Shown one piece after another: positions 7,463 to 14,472 of a stretch of 33,481 bases of DNA (positions are counted from its first letter, which is position 1; each line of letters begins with the position of its first letter). Source of the stretch: a virus. Under the pieces are notes generated by a model that saw nothing but the letters and a program-made list of their open reading frames with translations, was not told where the DNA came from and did not search any database. Location of the stretch: the IMG/VR virus record IMGVR_UViG_3300043466_002788, positions 1 to 33,481 of that record. The stretch is one strand, 5' to 3'. The position numbers and the translations under genes are program-made.

Positions 7463-7532
7463 TTTATCAGTCCCCAGTCTTACAGACTGTTGAGTATTCA
7501 CGGACACGAAGGTATTGGTAACGTAGTCAATA
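7463..7532 (+). other. G+C-rich leader with hairpin, possible structured RNA
   Basis: This stretch is visibly richer in G+C than everything around it. CAGTC (7475-7479) pairs with GACTG (7485-7489) around TTACA, and a second AGTC at 7525-7528 could compete for the same arm. A 32-codon open frame without ATG (7463-7558) also runs through it and stops at TGA overlapping the next ATG (ATGA). It could be an RNA regulatory leader or a coding remnant. Confidence 0.35.
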
Positions 7533-7557
7533 AAACTATTATAAAATTAAAAAAAAA

Positions 7558-8490
7558 ATGAATTACACTTCAAATCAAGGTATGATGAGTCCTACAGCTC
7601 ACATCACCAAAAAAAAATCTCGTCTTAAAGTCTATAATGGGCATGTTGTTTTTTTAGAAAACAATGACAATTTCGAATTCGAGTTACACAATCCAAATCA
7701 AACTTCTGTTTTAGTTAAAATCAAATTAAATGGCGAATACATCTCATCAAGTGGTGTTGTATTAAGACCGGGTCAAAGAATGTTTTTAGAAAGGTATTTA
7801 GACACGAATAATAAATTCGAGTTCAGTACCTACGAAGTTAACAATACATCCGAGAATCGTAATGCAATTGAGTTAAATGGGGATGTTAGAATAGAATTCT
7901 ACGATGAACAAATAATTTATAACTCATTCTTAAGTTTAGGTTCGACTTCTACAGGTGCGGTATACCGTCCTTGGACTCAAAATATAATGGGAGGAGTCAT
8001 AAATACTTGTCATACGACTACAAATGACCACGGAATTACTTTTTCAACTAATTCATTAAATACTTCATATTTATCATCAAAATCAATTGAAACCGGTCGA
8101 GTTGAAAAAGGTGAAAAATCAAACCAAAGTTTTACTAATTCGTATGAACAATTTAATTCATTCACTTCACATCAAATTACTTTTAAAATAAAACCTTTAA
8201 GTGGTAAAAATAAAACCTCTCAGGATATTAGACAATATTGTGATGAATGTAATACAAAAGTGAAATCTAATTTTAAATTTTGCCCAACTTGTGGTAATGA
8301 TTTAACAAAACCGAAAGAAACAAAAATTAAATACACCGATGAACTTGGGATAAAAGTTAATGGACGTAATTTGATAATGACCACATTTAGAATATCCTTA
8401 GATAAATTGATTGAACAAAATCAAGGTAAAACAATTGTAATACACAAACCTTCATTATCTGAAGATTATTTAAGAGCAATAATATATTAA
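7558..8490 (+). CDS. Probable virion surface protein with zinc ribbon
   Basis: The 310-residue protein has an N-terminal beta-rich domain (about 22-120) containing FEFELHNPNQTSVLVKIKLN and GVVLRPGQRMFLERYLD. I recognise this pattern from predicted structural proteins of large marine phages and viruses. A Ser/Thr-rich middle follows. Residues 228-245 hold a treble CxxC...CxxC zinc ribbon (Cys228, 231, 242, 245), and residues 255-310 form a final beta/alpha segment. It has its own leader and a strong terminator, which suggests separate and high expression. The exact role (capsid decoration or fibre attachment) cannot be decided from sequence. Confidence 0.7.
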   Translation: MNYTSNQGMMSPTAHITKKKSRLKVYNGHVVFLENNDNFEFELHNPNQTSVLVKIKLNGEYISSSGVVLRPGQRMFLERYLDTNNKFEFSTYEVNNTSENRNAIELNGDVRIEFYDEQIIYNSFLSLGSTSTGAVYRPWTQNIMGGVINTCHTTTNDHGITFSTNSLNTSYLSSKSIETGRVEKGEKSNQSFTNSYEQFNSFTSHQITFKIKPLSGKNKTSQDIRQYCDECNTKVKSNFKFCPTCGNDLTKPKETKIKYTDELGIKVNGRNLIMTTFRISLDKLIEQNQGKTIVIHKPSLSEDYLRAIIY

Positions 8491-8491
8491 C

Positions 8492-8520
8492 AAAAAAAGG
8501 GTTCCGTGAGACCCTTTTTT
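8492..8520. terminator. Bidirectional terminator between convergent genes
   Basis: GGGT (8499-8502) pairs with ACCC (8511-8514) and is flanked by A7 on the left and T7 on the right. It works as a U-tailed hairpin on both strands and serves the zinc-ribbon gene and the convergent 8520-8759 gene. Confidence 0.88.
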
Positions 8521-8759
8521 TATTCTACTTCAGGTTTATCCCCTGAAACTAATTTGTGTAATAATCTTAATGATTTTGAAACTAATTCTGTTTCTTGTAA
8601 AGATAATAATCTTGATTCATGAACATAATGTAATGATTGTGTGAGAATATAAAAAGATTGTGCCATGTCTAAATTATCGATTAAATTATCGACATCTTCA
8701 GGTTTATTATACCCTATACTACCAAAAAGTAATCCTACAGGTTGTTTTTCTTGTTCCAT
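8520..8759 (-). CDS. Small hypothetical protein
   Basis: This is a 79-residue, largely helical protein (DNLDMAQSFYILTQSLHYVHESRLLSLQETELVSKSLRLLHKLV) with no signal peptide or cysteine. It ends in the shared bidirectional terminator and diverges from the 8797 gene across a 37-base spacer holding one ATATTTATAT motif. The family is not recognised. Confidence 0.65.
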   Translation of the reverse strand: MEQEKQPVGLLFGSIGYNKPEDVDNLIDNLDMAQSFYILTQSLHYVHESRLLSLQETELVSKSLRLLHKLVSGDKPEVE

Positions 8760-8774
8760 AATATTTTTTTTGGA

Positions 8775-8781
8775 TATTTAT
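8775..8781 (+). promoter_or_regulatory. TATTTAT motif in the divergent spacer
   Basis: GGATATTTATATTT lies 15 bases before the ATG at 8797. In the other direction it reads ATATAAATATCC in front of the 8759 start, so it may serve one or both genes. Confidence 0.35.
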
Positions 8782-8796
8782 ATTTAAGTTAATGAT

Positions 8797-9483
8797 ATGA
8801 AAAAAAATATAATAAGTGAAGCTACCGGTAGTGCCAATTCAGGGTCTTTTAAAGTCCCAATTGTTTTGGCACCTCAAATATGGGAAAAAAAACAATTAGG
8901 TCCTTTTACTGATAATGTTTATCAGTATTCTAATGCTGAATTAGCTTATGAAGAGGCGGATGGTGATTTTAAAGAAACGCCAAAAAAAAGAAAAGAAATT
9001 GAAAATAAAACAAAAAAAATTTCAAAAATTTTAATGAAACAGAAAAAAAAATATCAAGGTCAAAATGATGAGGAAGGTTCTGCAGTAAATCCAACAATGA
9101 GTGGATTACCTCTTAAAGAAGAATTATTAAAGGAGGATTTAGCGGTTTGGTTTGGTAAAAAGAAAAAACCGAAAGGTTCTTCACAACCTAAAGGTCCATG
9201 GGTAAATATATGTAGAAAAGTTGATGGTAAACATCCTCCTTGCGGGAGACCTGACGCCGATTCAAAAGGTTATCCGAAATGTAGGGCTGCGGGAGTTGCC
9301 GGTAAAATGAGTGATTCGGAAAAAAAATCAGCGTGTGCTCAAAAAAGAAGAGAGGAAAAGAAAAATCCAAAGTCGGGAAAAGGTAACAAACCAACAATGA
9401 CAAGTTATAAACCAAGAAAAGAATCTATTCGAGAAATTATTAAAAACATATTAAAAGAAGAAATAAAAAAACCCAAAAACTAA
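8797..9483 (+). CDS. Basic, cysteine-containing virion-type protein (DUF5872-like) with C-terminal tag
   Basis: The 228-residue protein is strongly basic. The N-terminus MKKNIISEA carries a possible prohead protease site (ISE|A). Residues 115-190 hold a conserved module with PWVNICRKVDGKHPPCGR and YPKCRAAGVAGKMSDSEKK, with Cys139, 149, 162 and 180. This resembles a DUF5872-type module seen in large phages and eukaryotic viruses; the match is from memory. The C-terminus has the amphipathic motif IREIIKNILKEE (211-222), also found near the start of the scaffold. A positively charged, tagged protein of this kind could be packaged in the head with DNA. Its stop codon interlocks with that of the convergent gene. 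Confidence 0.7.
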   Translation: MKKNIISEATGSANSGSFKVPIVLAPQIWEKKQLGPFTDNVYQYSNAELAYEEADGDFKETPKKRKEIENKTKKISKILMKQKKKYQGQNDEEGSAVNPTMSGLPLKEELLKEDLAVWFGKKKKPKGSSQPKGPWVNICRKVDGKHPPCGRPDADSKGYPKCRAAGVAGKMSDSEKKSACAQKRREEKKNPKSGKGNKPTMTSYKPRKESIREIIKNILKEEIKKPKN

Positions 9484-9496
9484 TTTTGGGTTTTTG
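9466..9496. terminator. Bidirectional terminator with interlocked stop codons in the loop
   Basis: CCCAAAA (9472-9478) pairs with TTTTGGG (9484-9490), flanked by A and T runs. The loop contains TAA (9481-9483) for the plus gene and, on the other strand, TAG (9482-9480) for the minus gene. The terminator therefore lies inside both coding ends. Confidence 0.82.
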
Positions 9497-9917
9497 TTTT
9501 TTGTATAACTTTGCTTTTTAATTTTGTTAAAGTATATTCGACTTGAGATTTCATCTGTTCAATTTTATCCATTCTATTTTGTTGAACTTTATTATCATAC
9601 ATATTTATCATTTTATTCCATTCTCTATCGGTCATTGGAATATTACTATAATAACAAACATGATTAATAATTGTAATTTTTCTATTATCTAAGATAATAA
9701 AAACCCCTATTTTTTTATTTTCAATAATTCTGTGATAAGTTTTAGGGGCAATTTCAAAAACAGAATTAGGGTGTTTTAAGATGTTACGGAAAATAAACAT
9801 ACAATCTTTAATATCTGCCAATTTTCCTGGGTCAACAATATCGTAAAGATTTTGTAATTCTAATATTTTTTTCTTAACTGCTCTTTGTTTTAATTTTCGT
9901 TTGATGTAATTTATCAT
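9480..9917 (-). CDS. Hypothetical protein
   Basis: This 145-residue basic protein has an N-terminal Lys/Arg-rich helix (RKLKQRAVKKKILELQNLYD). A beta-containing centre (GVFIILDNRKITIINHV) and a helical C-terminus with Gln/Lys-rich repeats follow. No family is recognised. A full-consensus host-type promoter lies just upstream, so it may be expressed early. It is convergent with the tagged basic protein. Confidence 0.7.
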   Translation of the reverse strand: MINYIKRKLKQRAVKKKILELQNLYDIVDPGKLADIKDCMFIFRNILKHPNSVFEIAPKTYHRIIENKKIGVFIILDNRKITIINHVCYYSNIPMTDREWNKMINMYDNKVQQNRMDKIEQMKSQVEYTLTKLKSKVIQKTKTQN

Positions 9918-9939
9918 AACAATATTGATTTATTTTCGA

Positions 9940-9969
9940 CAAAGATAAACATTTTTTTGAACTATCCAA
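9940..9969 (-). promoter_or_regulatory. Bacteroidetes-type promoter for the 9917 gene
   Basis: Minus-strand TTG (9969-9967), exactly 19 bases, then TATCTTTG (9947-9940). This matches TTG-N19-TAnnTTTG and lies 23 bases before the start codon. Confidence 0.7.
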
Positions 9970-10005
9970 AAATTTACAAAAAAAAACACAAAATAAAAAA
10001 GATTA

Positions 10006-10494
10006 CTATTTTATTAAATTTAATTTTAAAACTTTAAGAAAGTCCTCCCAAACTTCAACATTATTTTCGTTTCTGCCAATATTTGCAGAGTAACAAGTCA
10101 GTATGACATTATCTATGGTATAACCTTTATTTCTATCTAATCTGTCTAATGAAGGTTGCTGAGGGTGTTTAGAGTTATTTGATGGAATTAATGGGACATT
10201 AAACCAATAACATAAACCATTTTGTTTTTTAAACATTTCATTAACATCATCAACTGTTAGGTTATGTTCTTTATTTCTTTTTGAATCGTGTATTAATGTG
10301 TTTTGCCACAATCTTACCCTTCTTTCTTTTTGTTTTAAACTTTCATTTTTTTTAAATTCGGGGTTTAATCTGGATTTTCTTTTATAATCTCTTGTGACTT
10401 TTAAAATACATTCTTTACATTTGGACCCTCGTTGTGATGTATAAAAATCTTCTTCAGATTTTATTACATTACATTTACTACATTGTTTTCCCAT
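10006..10494 (-). CDS. HNH-type endonuclease with zinc-binding N-terminus
   Basis: The 162-residue protein starts MGKQCSKC, with a CxxC...CxxC zinc knuckle (Cys5, 8, 26, 29). A basic linker follows, then an HNH-related core: NGLCYWFNVPL, PSLDRLDRNKGY, DNVILTCYSANIGRN. The usual first His of HNH is not obvious, but the DR-D-x-x-x-GY and N-x-x-x-x-C pattern is typical of phage homing nucleases. An upstream ATG at 10518 is in frame, but GTATTTATT (10506-10498) lies between the two. The ATG at 10494, four bases after that motif, is therefore preferred. The gene sits alone between convergent and tandem units, as expected for a mobile insertion. Confidence 0.8.
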   Translation of the reverse strand: MGKQCSKCNVIKSEEDFYTSQRGSKCKECILKVTRDYKRKSRLNPEFKKNESLKQKERRVRLWQNTLIHDSKRNKEHNLTVDDVNEMFKKQNGLCYWFNVPLIPSNNSKHPQQPSLDRLDRNKGYTIDNVILTCYSANIGRNENNVEVWEDFLKVLKLNLIK

Positions 10495-10497
10495 ACT

Positions 10498-10506
10498 AAT
10501 AAATAC
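10498..10506 (-). promoter_or_regulatory. TATTTAT motif immediately before the HNH start
   Basis: On the minus strand GTATTTATT is followed by AGT and the ATG at 10494. It decides between the two in-frame starts. Confidence 0.35.
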
Positions 10507-10529
10507 ACGGGAAAACATTAAAAGATAAA

Positions 10530-10553
10530 AAAAAGAGGAAATTCCTCTTTTAA
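10530..10553 (-). terminator. Terminator for the baseplate-side operon
   Basis: AAAGAGGAA and TTCCTCTTT form a near-perfect palindrome followed, on the minus strand, by a run of T (A run on plus at about 10527-10534). It ends transcription of the 10558-11241 gene. Confidence 0.8.
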
Positions 10554-10557
10554 TTTT

Positions 10558-11241
10558 TTAACAATAAGGTGATGAACATCTTTTCTTCCCATCTAATCCT
10601 GGTTTGGTTCCTTTACACACTTGAACTCCATAACCATTACTATACGCACTTGGGTGGACTTTAAATTTTCCTTTTGCTGCTGCTAATCCTCGAGCACATA
10701 ATTTTGTTCCTGTTTTTTTCTTACCTTCAGATACTATAGGTTCTGATTGTTTTTTAGCTTTATCTAAATAATCATAAATTTTATCACCATACATTTGATA
10801 AAGTCTTTTAATGAATTGTGATGGATTTTTTCTGAGATATCTAATAACATCATTCGGGATATATTGCCCATATTTATCACCAAATAATGATTTTGCTTGA
10901 CGTTCTCTTGCACTTGTAGGTCTATCAATATCGGACGAATAATCTTGTTCATTAACATCTTCATAGTCAATATATTCTTTTTTTGTTTCATTCATTAAGA
11001 AATCGAATACTTGGTCCATATTATTTTTTGCTTCGGTTACGTGGTCATCAGCCCAATCATGTCCTCCTTCATTAATAATTTTGTCAATTTGTTGAGGGTT
11101 CATTTCCAATAACATTTCACATTGTCTTTTTATTTGTTGTAAGTTACTAAAAAACATATAATCAACAACTTCTTGTTCTTGAAGGACTTTTTTTACTATT
11201 TTATTTAAATCGGATTCCGTAAGTTTAATTATTTTTTTCAT
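10558..11241 (-). CDS. Tagged virion-type protein with C-terminal cysteine module
   Basis: The 227-residue protein begins with IIKLTESDLNKIVKKVLQEQ, an amphipathic leader. LNKIVKKVLQEQ (12-23) aligns with the scaffold segment INQLVKESLSEQ. Residues 24-175 are helical and acidic. The C-terminal 50 residues form a compact cysteine module: LCARGLAAAKGKFKVHPSAY, then Cys209, 222 and 227. This module is familiar from T4-like marine phage proteins of unknown function. The leader ends in LQE|Q, close to the (L/I)xE rule of prohead proteases. It follows the 11241 gene with overlapping stop and start (TAATG) and precedes a terminator, so it is the last gene of the tail operon. Confidence 0.72.
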   Translation of the reverse strand: MKKIIKLTESDLNKIVKKVLQEQEVVDYMFFSNLQQIKRQCEMLLEMNPQQIDKIINEGGHDWADDHVTEAKNNMDQVFDFLMNETKKEYIDYEDVNEQDYSSDIDRPTSARERQAKSLFGDKYGQYIPNDVIRYLRKNPSQFIKRLYQMYGDKIYDYLDKAKKQSEPIVSEGKKKTGTKLCARGLAAAKGKFKVHPSAYSNGYGVQVCKGTKPGLDGKKRCSSPYC

Positions 11242-12743
11242 TATTTTGTATTTACGATATTAAATGTTAATTGTTTCTTATAAGTATCTTTCTCACCTGA
11301 AGTGTTCACTTGAATATCAACATAATATTCATTTGGTATTTTATCTCTCATATCAAACATAAAGTAATATTCGGTTGGAGTTCTGTTAATAGGTGTCCAA
11401 TCTTGAACAATTACTTCAGTTGTGCCTTCTTTAACATATACTCTATAAAAGGCCGAAACATCCAATAACATTTGTTGACCAGTATATGCTTTTTTAATAG
11501 TTAAACCAACTTTTCTTATATCAGAGTTAAGTATTTTTTCATTCTGTAGAATACCGTAGAAATTAAATCCATATTTTTGAGGTTCTCTTGATACGGAACC
11601 TATTTGAATCCCTGAAGAGTATTCTTGAAGAACAAACTGATTTTGAACATTAGGGATATTTTGTCCATTAATTGTTAATCCTGACCATACGTCGTAAAAT
11701 AAACAAGGTGCGGGACTACCTGAAAACCCATTTGGAACAGTAACCTCATAAATTCCTTTAGTTTTCAAACAAGTGTTTAATGACCCCATTCCACTAACGG
11801 CATCACCATTTCGGTCTTCAATTCTAACATAAGGGTTAGAGTCTAAGTTTACCAAATCACCATTTTGGTAAACATATAAGTATAATTTATTTTCTTGATT
11901 TTTTAAGAATAGATTTCTGTCATCTTGAATTAAATCATCGTAAGTTGTTTGTAGAAATGGTTGGTAAAATGTTTGAGTATGTCTTGAGAAAAATGCAACA
12001 CTATAACTATCGGTTAATCCTGTTATGTTTTCAATCTGAGGTAAATATGCTAATCCCCAACCTGTAACGCCGGTAATTGACCCATTTAAAACACCATTTA
12101 TTTCATCTGACATATCCATATTTAGGTCTTCATTACCTAACTCAAAGTGTTGTTGAGCTACGATTGTTAACCCTGAATAATTAACCACGCCTTCATTTTT
12201 ATTATTATAAATTCCCGGTTCCGACCAATCACTTACTGTTGTTGTTTGGTACCAGTTTGAAGGTCTTGTAGAAAACGCTCGACTATCTACAAAAGTTAAT
12301 GGTGTTGAGGAACCGTTCGGACTACCTTGACTAATATTGAAGTTACTATAATCATAACCAACACCTTCATCCCATAACTGACCTCCTCCGGTATCTCCCG
12401 AAATTTGAGGAATTCTAAATAAGATTAAATCAAATGAAGTTGCTCTTCTTCTTTCGTTTGTCATGAATGTGTTTAACAATTCATTATCAAAAGAAGAGGT
12501 GTTAGTCATTTTCAATGTGTGAGTCATTGCCGAAGTGCATCCGGTTGAAACAACACCTGATTGAATGTTTTGTCTTAATAATGATAAATCTAAATCAAAG
12601 ATATATCTTGTGTATCCAAAGTTTGGAACTATTAAATCTGAAGCACCAAAATTTAATTCAATAACAGGGTTTCTTCCTGTATTAACAAATGAATTTGAAA
12701 TGATGGTATTGTTTTTATCTATGTATGACCTTAAAATTGACAT
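11241..12743 (-). CDS. Tail/baseplate structural protein, beta-rich
   Basis: The 500-residue protein is beta-rich and low in Lys compared with neighbours. Its start, ILRSYIDKNNTIISNSFVNT, then NPVIELNFG and SRYIFDLDLS-like text, resembles the DNRLRE-type domain found in secreted and structural proteins. The C-terminal part (about 395-500) has Ig-like repeats such as DVSAFYRVYVKEGTTEVIV and YYVDIQVNTSGEK. The position directly after the gp5-like gene and the composition point to a baseplate or fibre-attachment protein. A GATATTTATA motif overlaps the stop of the upstream gene, so it may also be transcribed on its own. Confidence 0.7.
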   Translation of the reverse strand: MSILRSYIDKNNTIISNSFVNTGRNPVIELNFGASDLIVPNFGYTRYIFDLDLSLLRQNIQSGVVSTGCTSAMTHTLKMTNTSSFDNELLNTFMTNERRRATSFDLILFRIPQISGDTGGGQLWDEGVGYDYSNFNISQGSPNGSSTPLTFVDSRAFSTRPSNWYQTTTVSDWSEPGIYNNKNEGVVNYSGLTIVAQQHFELGNEDLNMDMSDEINGVLNGSITGVTGWGLAYLPQIENITGLTDSYSVAFFSRHTQTFYQPFLQTTYDDLIQDDRNLFLKNQENKLYLYVYQNGDLVNLDSNPYVRIEDRNGDAVSGMGSLNTCLKTKGIYEVTVPNGFSGSPAPCLFYDVWSGLTINGQNIPNVQNQFVLQEYSSGIQIGSVSREPQKYGFNFYGILQNEKILNSDIRKVGLTIKKAYTGQQMLLDVSAFYRVYVKEGTTEVIVQDWTPINRTPTEYYFMFDMRDKIPNEYYVDIQVNTSGEKDTYKKQLTFNIVNTK

Positions 12744-12756
12744 CTATCGTTTTAAT

Positions 12757-12766
12757 TATAAATATC
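12757..12766 (-). promoter_or_regulatory. TATTTAT motif upstream of the 12743 gene
   Basis: Minus-strand GATATTTATA overlaps the TGA stop of the gp5-like gene and lies 13 bases before the next ATG. Confidence 0.35.
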
Positions 12767-14282
12767 AATTAAGTCGAATATCTGCATTTAATATTTTAGT
12801 ATATGCATTTTGTAGTTCAGTTAGGATATTTGAAACATTTGAACCATCCTCTGTAACACTCACTGGTGCTAATCCTGGATAAGCGTGAGTATGACTAACT
12901 AAGAATCTTACAATTAAATTTATTAATTCTAATAGTTCTTCACCTCTCACCATACTTGATGTGTTTGGGACTATTCGGTCGGCAAATACATCGGATGAAA
13001 TTCCGTATAATGTGTCATTTAGATTAATTTTGTCTTTCCCCGGAATTTGTGAATTATGGGATAATAAGAATAATTTATCACTAGCTAAAGCTCCAAAAGT
13101 TGTTTCTCCTGGAATTGTTCTACTTTGATTTATAAATATTTGTACAGGGGCTAAAGGTGTTGTTAAAGTGACAGCATCTTTAGTAATAATAAACCCATAA
13201 CCGCCTTGGTCAGCACTATTAAGTTTGATTCCTTTATATATTTCTGAAATATTTTTTACCTCAATAGATGATGAATTTATTTCGGTCTTCAATTTATTAT
13301 ACATCAAATTTGATGGTCTAAAAAATATTGGAAATTTAGAATTAGTTGGATTACTTGGAAATAATCTATCACCAGTTGAACTAAAATCTTTTGAATTACA
13401 AGTTTTAATAAAACTATTAATAAAAGTTATAACTTCAGGTTTTGATAGTAGTGTAAAATTTTGGGTGTATACTAATTTTTTTAAATTTTCATTAACGACA
13501 CTACCAACAGTTAAGTTTTTAGTATTAACAGAAGAATCAGGTTTTAATTGATATAAATAAACCGACCCTGTAAATTTATTTTGAGTATTTTCTGGGTTAG
13601 ATAATGACCATTCAATTAAATAATTAACTAATTGAACATTTTCTTTTAATTCAAAATATTTTTTTGGACTCAAGGTTTCTTTAATACTACCAAATTTGGA
13701 TAATTGTAAAAATCCTCGTTTTTCATTTCCTGTTGGAAGAGTATTTGGTTGTAATATATCACCTTTAAATTTTCCTGCTCTTAATAAAACTTCATCTTGT
13801 TTTACTATTAAATCCGCACTACCACGACCTAATATAGCATTATCACCTGGTTCAGGGAAAACACCTTTAATTACATCATTTGCATAACTTCCATCTTTAT
13901 TCTTTAAATTATTGGCAGGTGCGATTTGTAAACCTGTACCCGTAAATTTATTTCCACCAAAATTAAATTCTCTAAATGTTGCTGTTGGTGTTGAAAATCC
14001 GTTTTGAACATAATATTGGTTTTGATATTTAAAATCACGGTTAAGGAAAAATACTTGAATTAACTCATCGACTTTAGGGACTTGATAAATAAAATAAGGT
14101 AATAACGGATTAAAAATTAAAGGGTCTCTTGATGTCCATGGGTCTGTTGACGGATTCCAATTTTCAACACTTTTTAAGATGTCTTCATAATTATCAGTTA
14201 CTATTCTGGCACGAACACGACCCAACATTAAAGGGTCTTGATTGTCTAAAACGATGCATTGATAAAATAGTGGTTTACTCAT
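12765..14282 (-). CDS. Baseplate hub/spike protein with gp5-like OB domain
   Basis: The 505-residue protein opens with the OB-fold signature QCIVLDNQDPLMLGRVRARI (residues 8-27). This is the hallmark of T4 gp5, VgrG and gpV-type baseplate spikes. A second conserved stretch, PEPGDNAILGRGSADLIV (143-160), matches the end of that domain. The C-terminus HTHAYPGLAPVSV is common in contractile-tail spike proteins. No lysozyme domain is visible, unlike T4 gp5. The gene lies in a tail operon with 8-base overlap with the upstream 64-residue gene. The baseplate role is well supported; whether it forms the spike itself or a paralogous hub ring is not clear. Confidence 0.8.
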   Translation of the reverse strand: MSKPLFYQCIVLDNQDPLMLGRVRARIVTDNYEDILKSVENWNPSTDPWTSRDPLIFNPLLPYFIYQVPKVDELIQVFFLNRDFKYQNQYYVQNGFSTPTATFREFNFGGNKFTGTGLQIAPANNLKNKDGSYANDVIKGVFPEPGDNAILGRGSADLIVKQDEVLLRAGKFKGDILQPNTLPTGNEKRGFLQLSKFGSIKETLSPKKYFELKENVQLVNYLIEWSLSNPENTQNKFTGSVYLYQLKPDSSVNTKNLTVGSVVNENLKKLVYTQNFTLLSKPEVITFINSFIKTCNSKDFSSTGDRLFPSNPTNSKFPIFFRPSNLMYNKLKTEINSSSIEVKNISEIYKGIKLNSADQGGYGFIITKDAVTLTTPLAPVQIFINQSRTIPGETTFGALASDKLFLLSHNSQIPGKDKINLNDTLYGISSDVFADRIVPNTSSMVRGEELLELINLIVRFLVSHTHAYPGLAPVSVTEDGSNVSNILTELQNAYTKILNADIRLN

Positions 14283-14469
14283 TGTTATTTCTTTCCTGAT
14301 AAACTTTTAGTGTATTATTATATAACTCCTCCACTTTATCTAAATAACGAGTAGAGTTAATTATATTTTCTTTAGTTACCTCAAAATCTGATGATAATAA
14401 ATCCATAAATTCAACTAATTTAAGATTTGATTGTTCTTTAATTATATTTTCAAATTCTTCTCTTTTCAT
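14275..14469 (-). CDS. Small helical protein between baseplate genes
   Basis: This 64-residue, charged, fully helical protein has no recognised family. It overlaps the gp5-like gene by 8 bases (translational coupling) and starts 4 bases after the 695-residue gene stops. A chaperone or small baseplate subunit is plausible from context only. Confidence 0.65.
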   Translation of the reverse strand: MKREEFENIIKEQSNLKLVEFMDLLSSDFEVTKENIINSTRYLDKVEELYNNTLKVYQERNNNE

Positions 14470-14472
14470 AAT

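Noticed and set aside
7463-7532. tRNA gene in the G+C-rich leader
   Set aside because: No cloverleaf could be formed: there is one short hairpin but no acceptor stem or T-arm GTTC motif.
8774-8783. T4-type late promoter TATAAATA for the minus gene at 8759
   Set aside because: The palindromic ATATTTATAT can be read both ways, but other copies in the window consistently favour TATTTAT on the coding strand.
12565-12882. Plus-strand frame across the end of the gp5-like gene
   Set aside because: It is antisense to two tail genes, covers their junction, and has low-complexity composition.
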